DNA from: UBA5072 sp963822145
Lineage (GTDB): Bacteria; Bacteroidota; Bacteroidia; Bacteroidales; UBA10428
Assembly: GCA_963822145.1 (NCBI GenBank)
Contig: CAWGGG010000004.1
Coordinates: 1,054,001 to 1,118,000, forward strand
Length of the DNA stretch: 64,000 bases
Direction: 5' to 3'
Part shown: positions 42,755 to 51,239 of the stretch, in pieces
Layout: every line of letters starts with the position of its first letter
Numbering within the stretch: position 1 is the first letter of the stretch
Notes under the pieces: generated by a model
Databases searched by the model: none
What the model was told of the DNA's origin: nothing
Seen by the model: the letters and a program-made list of their open reading frames with translations, nothing else
Translations under genes and position numbers: made by a program

Positions 42755-44466
42755 TACTGGACTTTTGCGATACTGTTGGTGGTATTGCTTATGGCTCCGG
42801 AGAGAAATACGAGCGGAGCATTCCAGTTGATGGCAATTTCATTGGTGGAATAACTGCACAGTTCATCCACATAAGAAATCGCAGGCAATAAGCTGCGCTT
42901 GGAATCGGGACAATCAGTTAATACCACCGTATTGGGTCCGCCTGCCAGAAAACCAGGTACTGGTTCAATAATGTTGTCACTACCGGAAACACGATGATGT
43001 ATGTTTTTCGGGGATTTCTCTCCAAAGCCGGTAATAAAGCAATACCCAGTTGGATTTACACCTGCCAGATAATTCATATCATTGACAGCGGCATGCATGT
43101 ATTTCATATCCTTGCGAAACACATAGGCAATCATTTTGAGAAGACCCTGGTTGGCGATATCGCTGTTACTGCCCCAGGCCCAGTAATCGAGGCTTACAGG
43201 CCAGGCCGACTGGTCTGCAATCACAAGCAGATGATCCACATAATTAAAATACACCTTCTGGCATTGGTTGTATACTTCTGCCTTCAGTTTACTGCCAGCC
43301 TTTAACGCTGTTATTAGTCCCAGCGTGGCCACATTATCCCAGGTAGGAGTCTTAAACTGAAGCTTATTCAGAAAACTATCCGGAAAGGCTGATCCTGTGA
43401 GCTGAGACATTTCCACCCCGGCCCAGAACCATTCGTCCCGAATATCCATATCGCCATAAGCTCCTGTAGTAATATCTTCAGGTTGGTGATACAAAATGGC
43501 CGGATTCTTTCTGGACCATTCCCAGGCTGCTACGGCGGCTTTCCTGCAGCTATCTGCCAATCCGGGAAGTTCATTGGCAAAACCTGACAGAATGCCGGAA
43601 GCGTGAGCCATGGTAGCTGCAAAATCAAGGGATGCTGCTGTGTTTTTCTGAACAACATATCGTTTTTCATGCCCATCAGCCGGCATAATAAAAGGTTCGA
43701 AATTTTTGGTGGTAAGCTTGTGATAAACACCTCCGTCTTTATCCTGCATGGTGAGCATCCAGCGCAGATTGTACAGCGTTTCATCCAAAATATCAGGAAT
43801 ATTGTTGCCTGACTCCGGAATATTCAGGTTCCGTTTCTTCCAGAAATCCGGATAGTATTCATAGGCCAGCAACATGGTGTAGGTTGTTATACCGGAATTG
43901 ACAATATACTTGTTATAATCACCGGCATCGTACCAGCCACCAGGACTGGAAATGACAGTTCCTTCAGGTCTGCCTGCCGATGCTCCTGATGCATGTACAT
44001 AAACGACTTTGTCAGGATGCCCGGATTCACGAAGATAAACTCCACCAAATTGAGATAAAATGGGATAACTGCAGCGGTTATAATAAAACGCCTTTACTGC
44101 TGCATTGGCCATATCGCCATAGGGATCTTCCCGGATCAGGAGTTTACGTTTCTCACCTGCACCGGGCAAAGTGAAGAAATACTCCCCGGGTGTCATGAAA
44201 GCGGAGAAGTCTGCTGTTTGCACCCAATCACCGGAATAGGGCCAGTAAGCAGGCTCCTGAAGTTTTCCACGAAAACAAACCTGCTGATCCCGGTTAACAA
44301 TAACAAACGAATCCGCAGGTATGCGCACTACAGCAACTTTGTTCAGTCCGGCCACAAAACCGTTCTGCGGCAGAAGAATTTTTTCATCCTGCCCATAGCC
44401 TTCAGGGACTAACCATAAAAGGCCGCTGATCAGCAAGACAGCGAAAAATATATTCCGGTTTTTCAT
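42754..44466 (-). CDS. GH9 glycoside hydrolase (endoglucanase/glucosidase)
   Basis: The 570-residue enzyme has a signal peptide (to about residue 25, GYGQ), an N-terminal Ig-like CelD_N domain (about 30-110) and a GH9 (alpha/alpha)6 barrel. The catalytic pieces are present: GGWYDAGDYNKY with D180 and D183, the KNIHHRVSG His region, and the C-terminal proton donor E543 in STNEIAINWNAPLVF. It should hydrolyse beta-1,4-glucan or cello-oligosaccharides outside the cytoplasm by inversion. Its start overlaps the GH94 stop (ATGA), which links outer degradation to inner phosphorolysis. The exact specificity is not determined by the sequence. Confidence 0.93.
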   Translation of the reverse strand: MKNRNIFFAVLLISGLLWLVPEGYGQDEKILLPQNGFVAGLNKVAVVRIPADSFVIVNRDQQVCFRGKLQEPAYWPYSGDWVQTADFSAFMTPGEYFFTLPGAGEKRKLLIREDPYGDMANAAVKAFYYNRCSYPILSQFGGVYLRESGHPDKVVYVHASGASAGRPEGTVISSPGGWYDAGDYNKYIVNSGITTYTMLLAYEYYPDFWKKRNLNIPESGNNIPDILDETLYNLRWMLTMQDKDGGVYHKLTTKNFEPFIMPADGHEKRYVVQKNTAASLDFAATMAHASGILSGFANELPGLADSCRKAAVAAWEWSRKNPAILYHQPEDITTGAYGDMDIRDEWFWAGVEMSQLTGSAFPDSFLNKLQFKTPTWDNVATLGLITALKAGSKLKAEVYNQCQKVYFNYVDHLLVIADQSAWPVSLDYWAWGSNSDIANQGLLKMIAYVFRKDMKYMHAAVNDMNYLAGVNPTGYCFITGFGEKSPKNIHHRVSGSDNIIEPVPGFLAGGPNTVVLTDCPDSKRSLLPAISYVDELCSYSTNEIAINWNAPLVFLSGAISNTTNSIAKVQ

Positions 44467-46898
44467 AGCATGGTTACCTCCACATTATGTTCTTTATTAT
44501 CATTATAGATTGGAAGAATATTGCCCTGGATCCTTTTACCGTCCACAAGCATGTCAGACACTCCTTTACTGATCCCCTGCGGATTCAAAATATGGATATG
44601 GTAAATGGCATTCCTGAACTTGCGGGTGATTTTTATTTCTTTCCAGTGCCGGGGTATGCAGGGGTCCACATGAAGCCCGTCGAATCCGGGCCTGATCCCA
44701 AGGATATGCTGGCTGGCCGCTACAAAGGTCCAGGCTGCTGCACCCGTCAGCCATGAATTCTTTGCTTCGCCGGGCTTAAAGGCGTCCTTCCCGGCAATCA
44801 TCTGTGCAAAAACATAGGGCTCCGTTTTATGCAATTCGCCTTTTTCTTCGGTATGAGCTGGAGAGATTCGTGTGAAATAGTCAAAGGCCCTGTCACCGTT
44901 ACCATTCATGGTTTCGGCTATAATCACCCAGGGATTGTTATGGCAAAAAACACCGGCATTTTCTTTGTATCCCTGAGGATAGCTCGATATTTCCCCGTAC
45001 TCGATGAAATATCTGGTATAAGCCGGGTTATTGAGTACAATACCGTGTTCGCAGGCCAGGTATTTATTCACAGATTCCAGGGTAGCGGCTGCCCTGCCAT
45101 CATGGAGACCTAGTCCGGCCATAATGCAGAAGCCCTGAGGCTCTATGAAGATCTTACCTTCCTCGCAAGTATGGCTGCCCACCTTGTTACCATAGAAATC
45201 ATAAGCCCTCAGGAACCAGTTGCCATCCCATCCATGATTATTAACCGCATCGGTCATGGCAGCCACTTCTTTCTCAGCACGGTGTGCTTCGTCTGGTTTT
45301 CTCAGCAGCCTGCAGATCTCAGCATATTCCTTGCCGTACTTGATAAACATGCCGGCAATAAACACCGATTCGGCCTTACCTCCGCTTTTATTTTCCGTTG
45401 TCTGGAAGGATTCATCAGGATTATTGGAAAAACAGTTCAGGTTGAGGCAGTCATTCCAGTCGGCCCGTCCGATAAGCGGCAGCTTATGGGGGCCGAGGTT
45501 ATTGATCACATGATCAAAAGAGCGTTTAAGATGCTCAAACAGGCTTGCCTTATTGCTTTCATTATTATTGAAGGGAACTGATTCCCCGAGTAATGACAGG
45601 TCGCCAGTTTCCTTAATATAGGCCGCCACAGCAGCGATCAGCCACAGCGGATCATCATTGAAGTTCCCTCCGACATCGCTGTTACCCCGTTTGGTCAGCG
45701 GCTGATACTGGTGGTAGGCGCCGCCATCCTCAAACTGTGTTGAGGCAATATCAATGATTCTTTGCTTGGCCAGATGCGGCATGATGTGCACAAATCCCAG
45801 CAGATCCTGGTTAGAGTCACGGAAACCCATGCCCCTGCCGATCCCTGATTCAAAATAAGAGGCGCTTCTTGAGAAGTAATAGGTAATGATGCACTGATAC
45901 TGGTTCCAGATGTTCACTACCCGGTTGAACTTTTCATCAGGTGTAAGGGTCTGATAACCCTGCAGCAGGCTGTGCCATTTCTCCTTAACCCGATGCAATG
46001 AGGCAAGCGCTTTCTCCGCAGTATCAAATTTTGATATGATATTCTGGGCGGGAGCTTTATTAATCACCTGGTTCGTGATGAACTTTTCCTGTTCCGGAAC
46101 TTCAACATATCCCAGGACAAAGACCAGGTGTTTCTTTTCTCCCGGGTTGAGCCTGATTTCGAGCAAATGAGAGGCAATGGGACTCCAGCCATGTGCTTCT
46201 GAATTAAATGCCGTATTGTGTACTACGGCATCCGGGGCCTCCAGACCATTATACAATCCGAGGAATTTTTCACGATCGGTATCAAATCCCCTGATGTCTG
46301 CATTCACATGATAAAAAGCATAGTGGTTCCGTCGTTCCCGGAATTCGGTTTTATGATACAGGGTACTCCCATCAATCTCCACCTGTCCGGTAGAAAAATT
46401 ACGCTGGAAATTGGTGTTGTCTTCCAGGGCATTCCAGAGGCACCACTCGACAAAAGAATGGATGTGAAGCGTCTTGACTTTTTCAGATAGGTTTTCCAGG
46501 GTCACCAACTGAACTTCGGCATGGGCATCATCAGGGACAAAACAGGTAACCGTGGCGCGGCAGCTGTTCTTTTCGCCCAGGAATTGGGTATATCCAAGAC
46601 CATGACGACATTCATACTTGTCCAATGCTGTTTTGGCCGGCTTCCACGAAGGAGACCAAACCGTGTCCTCATCCCTGATGTATAAATACTTGCCGTTGGA
46701 ATCGAGGGGTATATTGTTATACCGGTACCTGGTAATGCGGCGCAAACGGGCATCACGATAGAAACTATATCCTCCGGAGGTATTGGAGATAATGGAGAAG
46801 AAATCACCATTCCCCAGATAATTGATCCATGGATAGGGTGTCTGCGGAGTGGTAATGACGTACTCCTTTTTTTGATCATCAAAATAGCCGAATTTCAT
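44463..46898 (-). CDS. GH94 cellobiose-type phosphorylase
   Basis: At 811 residues and without a signal peptide this is a cytoplasmic GH94 enzyme. It has the N-terminal beta-sandwich (MKFGYFDD, PYPWINYLGNGDFFSIISNTSGGYSFYRDARLRRITRYRYN), the RGMGFRDSNQD substrate region and GRADWND with the catalytic Asp D483. GH94 enzymes phosphorolyse beta-1,4-linked disaccharides such as cellobiose to sugar 1-phosphate plus sugar, saving ATP. The gene follows a Na+ symporter gene by 19 bases and overlaps the GH9 gene, which supports cellobiose as substrate. Cellodextrin or chitobiose specificity cannot be excluded. Confidence 0.92.
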   Translation of the reverse strand: MKFGYFDDQKKEYVITTPQTPYPWINYLGNGDFFSIISNTSGGYSFYRDARLRRITRYRYNNIPLDSNGKYLYIRDEDTVWSPSWKPAKTALDKYECRHGLGYTQFLGEKNSCRATVTCFVPDDAHAEVQLVTLENLSEKVKTLHIHSFVEWCLWNALEDNTNFQRNFSTGQVEIDGSTLYHKTEFRERRNHYAFYHVNADIRGFDTDREKFLGLYNGLEAPDAVVHNTAFNSEAHGWSPIASHLLEIRLNPGEKKHLVFVLGYVEVPEQEKFITNQVINKAPAQNIISKFDTAEKALASLHRVKEKWHSLLQGYQTLTPDEKFNRVVNIWNQYQCIITYYFSRSASYFESGIGRGMGFRDSNQDLLGFVHIMPHLAKQRIIDIASTQFEDGGAYHQYQPLTKRGNSDVGGNFNDDPLWLIAAVAAYIKETGDLSLLGESVPFNNNESNKASLFEHLKRSFDHVINNLGPHKLPLIGRADWNDCLNLNCFSNNPDESFQTTENKSGGKAESVFIAGMFIKYGKEYAEICRLLRKPDEAHRAEKEVAAMTDAVNNHGWDGNWFLRAYDFYGNKVGSHTCEEGKIFIEPQGFCIMAGLGLHDGRAAATLESVNKYLACEHGIVLNNPAYTRYFIEYGEISSYPQGYKENAGVFCHNNPWVIIAETMNGNGDRAFDYFTRISPAHTEEKGELHKTEPYVFAQMIAGKDAFKPGEAKNSWLTGAAAWTFVAASQHILGIRPGFDGLHVDPCIPRHWKEIKITRKFRNAIYHIHILNPQGISKGVSDMLVDGKRIQGNILPIYNDNKEHNVEVTML

Positions 46899-46917
46899 GG
46901 CAATATAGAATTTAAGA

Positions 46918-48792
46918 TTAATCTTTGAGTTTGTTCCACCAGGTGAACTTCAATATCAATGAAGTCAGGACAATGATAACGATGGCGACAAAGAAGGGCT
47001 TCCATTCCCGCAGTACAAGGAAGACCGGGAAAGCAACAAGGGAGGTTTGCCATATGATGCCTGTGAGCACATTAAACATATCCCGTTTAAAATCCTTATT
47101 GCCTTCAAAAGTTGGATCGTCCTTCAGCACCATTTTGTGAACCGGCTTCCAGAAACCCCAGGGTCGGACAGTCCTGTAGAAATGCTTCAGCGTTTCGTCG
47201 CTTTCAGCTTTGGTCAGGAGTGTTCCGGCCACACAACCAATGATGGAAATGAGAAAAATGACCGGGAAGGCGTTCATGTTGAAGTTATTCGAAATCGGAA
47301 AGTTCCCCAAAGCTGAATGGCTGAAGGCCGGCATAATCAGCGCAGCTGCCAGTCCGGTTACCATACCCCAAAAATAACCGAAACCGTTAAAGCGCCACCA
47401 GTACCATTTGAGTACATTGGATGCCGTATATCCTCCCCAGAGAGCTGCAGTGATCCAAAGCACCACATCATTGATAGAGGTAATGAGGAATCCCACCGAG
47501 ACCCCTACAATCACTACCAGGAGGGAGGAGATGTAGCTCAGCTTGACATACTTCTTTTCATCGGCATGCGGGTTGATGTAGCGTTTATAAATATCGTTCA
47601 CGATATAGGCAGGAGCTGCGTTCACCGTAGCGGCGAAGTTGCTCATGAAAGCCGCCAGCAAACCTGCCATCAGAAAGCCAAGCAAACCTACCGGCACATA
47701 AGTTGCCAGAACCTGGGGTAAAATGCTCTCAAAGTCAGGTTTGGTAAGTGATGCCGTATACAGTTTGTCAAAGTTGACCAGGGCCAGAATGCTCAATCCA
47801 GCCACCATGAAGTATCGGGAAGGGTTCAGCACCACGCTGACGAGTGAGCTCATTTTGGCAGCTTCGCTTGGGCTGCGTGTGGAAAGGACCCGTTGCATAT
47901 CATAGTTGGGAGCCGGACCGGCAGCCGACAGGAAAATGCCTTTGAAAAGCATCATAACAAAAAACAATCCGAACATCTCATAACCGTCTTTGGCGATCCA
48001 TTCACTGAACGCCGTCAGTTTTGGCGAGGCGCCGGGAGCCAGGTTGCTCCAGTCAAGTCCCAGGTGCCATCCAAACCCAATGCTTTTCCAGCCCTGGGGG
48101 ATAACCGCATTGAGCGCATCGGGAGAAATATGGCTGATCGCAATAATGCCAATTGCGACTGCTGCAATAGTCAGGATGCAGTACTGGATCACTTCGGTTA
48201 TTACAACACTGAACATACCTCCCTTGACCACATAAAAAGTAGTGATGGCCATGAGGATAAGGGCATATAAATTCTCGTTGATCTGGGGATACCTGGCCAG
48301 TGTATCGAGGTTGGAAACCAGAGGAGGAAGAAAGGAAGTGGTAAACTTGCCGATGCCTTTAAAACCATAGGAAAGAAACCCGATAACACTGACCAGAGCA
48401 AAAATAACCACTACAATGTGTGAAAGATTGGCTCCCAATCCGTTACCAAACCTTGTCCGGATCCATTCGGCCCCAGTCATAACATTCGACCGGCGCAGCC
48501 AGGATGAAATGTATACCATCAGGAAGATCTGGTTGAAAACTGGCCAAACCCAAGGTATCCAAACACTTTTCAAACCATAAAGCGATAACCAGTAAACCAG
48601 GAGCATGGTACCGGCAATATCAAACATCCCGGAAGCATTTGACACACCAAGAAAGTACCACGGGAGGCTGTTCCCGCCCAGAAAATAGGATTTAATGCTC
48701 TGGGAGGCTCTTTTGGATACCCAATATCCGATAAAAATTGTGGCTATCAGGTAAAGCAAAATGATACCCAAATCAATGTAATGCAGGTTCAT
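46918..48792 (-). CDS. Sodium:solute symporter (SSS family), probable sugar importer
   Basis: The 624-residue membrane protein has about 14 helices and SSS-family features: IGYWVSKRASQSIKSYFLGGNSLPWYFLGVSNASGMFDIAGT in the first helices, MTGAEWIRTRFG, and GFLMAGLLAAFMSNFAATVNAAPAYIVNDIY with the helix that carries Na+-site serines. In an operon with a GH94 phosphorylase and a GH9 glucanase it most likely imports cellobiose or another glucan fragment with Na+. It follows the Nudix-type regulator gene after 32 bases. Confidence 0.9.
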   Translation of the reverse strand: MNLHYIDLGIILLYLIATIFIGYWVSKRASQSIKSYFLGGNSLPWYFLGVSNASGMFDIAGTMLLVYWLSLYGLKSVWIPWVWPVFNQIFLMVYISSWLRRSNVMTGAEWIRTRFGNGLGANLSHIVVVIFALVSVIGFLSYGFKGIGKFTTSFLPPLVSNLDTLARYPQINENLYALILMAITTFYVVKGGMFSVVITEVIQYCILTIAAVAIGIIAISHISPDALNAVIPQGWKSIGFGWHLGLDWSNLAPGASPKLTAFSEWIAKDGYEMFGLFFVMMLFKGIFLSAAGPAPNYDMQRVLSTRSPSEAAKMSSLVSVVLNPSRYFMVAGLSILALVNFDKLYTASLTKPDFESILPQVLATYVPVGLLGFLMAGLLAAFMSNFAATVNAAPAYIVNDIYKRYINPHADEKKYVKLSYISSLLVVIVGVSVGFLITSINDVVLWITAALWGGYTASNVLKWYWWRFNGFGYFWGMVTGLAAALIMPAFSHSALGNFPISNNFNMNAFPVIFLISIIGCVAGTLLTKAESDETLKHFYRTVRPWGFWKPVHKMVLKDDPTFEGNKDFKRDMFNVLTGIIWQTSLVAFPVFLVLREWKPFFVAIVIIVLTSLILKFTWWNKLKD

Positions 48793-48824
48793 AGGAGATT
48801 AGTTTAATGAGTTGACAAACTGGT

Positions 48825-49565
48825 TTATACTAAAAAATCATAGCGTTCTTTACGGGTTCTTTCGTATACATCCCGACTGAAAATATAAAGCTGTGCCGGT
48901 TTATGACGTACGGCCGTTTGCTTTTCATCGAGTGGAATGACATATTTCATCTGGGACATTTTTTTCCGGAAATTCCTGGGATCAAATCGAGTTCCCAGGA
49001 TGGCCTCATACAAATGCTGAACTTGTGTCAGGGTAAATTTCTCAGCCAGCAATTCAAACCCGATGGGTTCCTGTTTGAGTTTCAGCCGCAGGCGCTCCAG
49101 TGCCTTATGCAGTATGACACCGTGATCAAAAGCAAGTTCCGGTAAATGGTTAACCGGGAACCATTTCACATTTCTGGACAGATGATTCGTTATTTCAACC
49201 CTGGTGCAATCAATTAAAGAATAATAGCCGACCGTAATCACATGGTCGGGAATGTTCAGGCCCAGATGATGAATCCATAACTGGTCCTTTTCCAGGGTAA
49301 GCCTGTCGACTCCGCCGAAGGTATGAAACTGTTCGAGGTAGATATCATGCAAGCCCGTCAGGTCATTCAGGATGCGCACTGCGGCATCATCAGGATCCTC
49401 TCCGGCCTGAACGTGATTTCCGGTAAGCGTGAAATCAGAAAAGACTATGGAATTACTTGGTTCATCTCTTAATGTTCTTTCTACAAGAAGTACATTCAGA
49501 TCTTTTGAATCGAATCCAAAGACCACACAGTCAACAGATAAATTAGGTATGATAGGCTTTATCAT
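48825..49565 (-). CDS. Nudix-fold sugar-responsive transcription regulator (NrtR/AraR-like)
   Basis: From the ATG at 49565 the protein has an N-terminal Nudix domain (about 8-150) and a C-terminal winged helix (about 160-230, LAEKFTLTQVQHLYEAILGTRFDPRNFRKKM). This matches NrtR-type regulators, including the AraR group of Bacteroidota. The Nudix box is degenerate: the helix expected as REUxEEUGU reads RILNDLTGL, so the catalytic glutamates are missing and it should sense and not hydrolyse a ligand. A TTG at 49583 is in frame, but a perfect 17-base palindrome spans 49568-49584, which supports the ATG start and autoregulation. It is the first gene of the cellodextrin operon; a sugar or sugar phosphate is the likely effector. 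Confidence 0.85.
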   Translation of the reverse strand: MIKPIIPNLSVDCVVFGFDSKDLNVLLVERTLRDEPSNSIVFSDFTLTGNHVQAGEDPDDAAVRILNDLTGLHDIYLEQFHTFGGVDRLTLEKDQLWIHHLGLNIPDHVITVGYYSLIDCTRVEITNHLSRNVKWFPVNHLPELAFDHGVILHKALERLRLKLKQEPIGFELLAEKFTLTQVQHLYEAILGTRFDPRNFRKKMSQMKYVIPLDEKQTAVRHKPAQLYIFSRDVYERTRKERYDFLV

Positions 49566-49567
49566 AC

Positions 49568-49584
49568 ATTGTATTATATACAAT
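49568..49584. promoter_or_regulatory. Palindromic operator candidate for the Nudix-type regulator
   Basis: ATTGTAT-TAT-ATACAAT has perfect 7-base arms and a 3-base centre. It ends 3 bases upstream of the regulator's ATG. NrtR-family proteins bind palindromes near their own genes, so this is a natural site for self-control of the whole operon. No second copy was found in the window. Confidence 0.55.
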
Positions 49585-49649
49585 AAGTAATTCCTGGAAC
49601 GCTAAGATAAGAAAAAAAACAATACCCAGAAGCAGCGTGTTAAAAAAAT

Positions 49650-49719
49650 GATGGAAGATCGAAGATGGAAGATGGAAGATGGAAGATCGAAGATGGAAGA
49701 TCGAAGATCAAAGATAGAA
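49650..49719. repeat. Heptamer array, ten 7-base units (GATGGAA/GATCGAA family)
   Basis: Ten units follow without interruption: GATGGAA five times, GATCGAA three times, then GATCAAA and GATAGAA, with the first two types interspersed. The array lies in the 175-base gap between the Nudix regulator and the symporter gene. The same 7-base period occurs in the arrays at 28330, 29016 and 54371. Confidence 0.85.
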
Positions 49720-49729
49720 AGGGTATAAT

Positions 49730-49750
49730 CTCCTTACTCCCTACTCCTTC
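49730..49750. repeat. Short heptamer run (CTCCTTA family) entering the symporter C-terminus
   Basis: CTCCTTA, CTCCCTA and CTCCTTC follow each other, 10 bases after the larger array. The run crosses the stop codon of the symporter gene (49741-49743, minus strand) and contributes its last codons. Confidence 0.5.
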
Positions 49751-51150
49751 CTATTCCCAAACTCGCCCTCCCATCTGGCGATGACCGCGGTTGCAAGGCA
49801 ATTGCCAATAACATTTACTGAGGTACGGGCCATATCCATGAGTTCATCGATACCCAGAATGATGTAAATTGGCCATGCAGGCAATCCAAAGCTGGCAGCG
49901 GTCGCCAGCAGGATAACCATAGATGCCCTGGGAACTCCAGCAACACCTTTACTGGTGAGCATCAGCGTAAACATGATCAGTAATTGTTTATCAAACGAAA
50001 GGTGAATACCGGAAACCTGGGCAACAAATATGGTAGCCAGGGAAAGATAGAGCGTTGTGCCGTCGAGATTGAAACTATAGCCCGTCGGCATCACAAAAGC
50101 AACGATTTTTCTGGGTACACCAAATTCCTCCATGCGTTCCATGGCAATGGGCAGTGCGGATTCAGAGCTGGTAGTGGCAAAAGCAATGGAAACAGGTTCG
50201 GAGATGGCCACAATGAATTTCTTTACCGGGATCCTGAACAGCAGGGCAATGGGCAGTAAAATGATGAAAAGGAACAGGATCAGCGAAACATATAAGGTGG
50301 CCAGCAATTTAAAAAGATTGAACAGGATATCGAGTCCCATATGACCAATGCTGTACGCAATAGCGGCAAAAACGGCAAAGGGTGCAAAATACATGATGAT
50401 CTGCGTAAATTTGAACATGGTCTCCGCCAGTGCTTCAGTAAAACGGATCATGGGATTCTTATACTTATCCTGCAGCAGGGCAACTGCAATACCGAACAGA
50501 ATGCTGAATATGACGATCTGGAGTACCTGTCCCTCATAAATGGATTTCGCAATATTTTCAGGAAATACATGCAGGATAATGTCACTGCCGGTCTGGGGCT
50601 GCAGGTTCTGCAGGTTCTCTGCAGCCAGTTTTGCTGGCTGGGTGACCCCCATGCCGGCTTTGCTGATGTTAATGGCGAACAGGCCAATGAACAGGGCCAG
50701 GGTGGATACGATCTCAAAATAGACCAGGGATTTCCATCCCATCCTTCCAACCTGCCTGAGATTGGAATGCCCGGCAATTCCCACAACGATAGTGGCAAAT
50801 AACAGGGGGGCGATTACCGTCTTAATCAACCGGAGGAAGATTTTACTGATCACCTGAAGGTCGACGGCAACCCCGGGCAGATCATATCCAAACGCTGCTC
50901 CGGCGACCATACTGATGAGGATCCAGGTGGTCAGTGATTTCCGTTTGATGGCATAAACGATCAGCAGGAGGATGATGAACCATCGACCGGCCATCAGAAC
51001 ATACCGGGACAGGTGAATCAGGTTGAAATGGTTGAACAGGACAAGAACAGAAACCAGAAACAGACTTGCCAGCAAAACCAGGGTATATGCCCGGGGCAGC
51101 TTGCGCTTTTCGCCGGAGCTGCGATTTGCTGAATCTGTTCCGGGATTCAT
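49741..51150 (-). CDS. Dicarboxylate/amino acid:cation symporter (DAACS, GltP-like)
   Basis: The protein shows the SDF/DAACS signatures: LIKTVIAPLLFATIVVGIAGH, the serine-rich hairpin ATTSSESALPIAMERM, the substrate/Na+ motif PTGYSFNLDGTTLY (NMDGT in most members, here NLDGT) and MARTSVNVIGN near the end. It should import glutamate, aspartate or C4-dicarboxylates with Na+ or H+. I place the start at the ATG at 51150 (469 residues). A perfect -7 box overlaps the more distal in-frame ATG at 51192. An extra N-terminal helix (about 23-40) precedes the usual eight. The gene is monocistronic and divergent from the helicase gene. Confidence 0.9.
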   Translation of the reverse strand: MNPGTDSANRSSGEKRKLPRAYTLVLLASLFLVSVLVLFNHFNLIHLSRYVLMAGRWFIILLLIVYAIKRKSLTTWILISMVAGAAFGYDLPGVAVDLQVISKIFLRLIKTVIAPLLFATIVVGIAGHSNLRQVGRMGWKSLVYFEIVSTLALFIGLFAINISKAGMGVTQPAKLAAENLQNLQPQTGSDIILHVFPENIAKSIYEGQVLQIVIFSILFGIAVALLQDKYKNPMIRFTEALAETMFKFTQIIMYFAPFAVFAAIAYSIGHMGLDILFNLFKLLATLYVSLILFLFIILLPIALLFRIPVKKFIVAISEPVSIAFATTSSESALPIAMERMEEFGVPRKIVAFVMPTGYSFNLDGTTLYLSLATIFVAQVSGIHLSFDKQLLIMFTLMLTSKGVAGVPRASMVILLATAASFGLPAWPIYIILGIDELMDMARTSVNVIGNCLATAVIARWEGEFGNRKE

Positions 51151-51185
51151 AGAGGTAAAAGATACTTTTAGATTATTAGCGCTTA

Positions 51186-51193
51186 CAAACATA
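51186..51193 (-). promoter_or_regulatory. -7 box of the dicarboxylate symporter gene
   Basis: The minus strand reads TATGTTTG, a perfect TAnnTTTG. The transcript would begin near 51180, so translation must start downstream, most simply at the ATG at 51150 with a leader of about 30 bases. Confidence 0.45.
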
Positions 51194-51239
51194 GATAAAT
51201 CAATTGAAAAATTGGTAATTTCCCTTTTTAATAATAGTT

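Noticed and set aside
50600..50640. Repeated CTGCAGGTT-like motif
   Set aside because: It lies inside the symporter coding sequence and reflects the amino-acid run LQNLQPQ.
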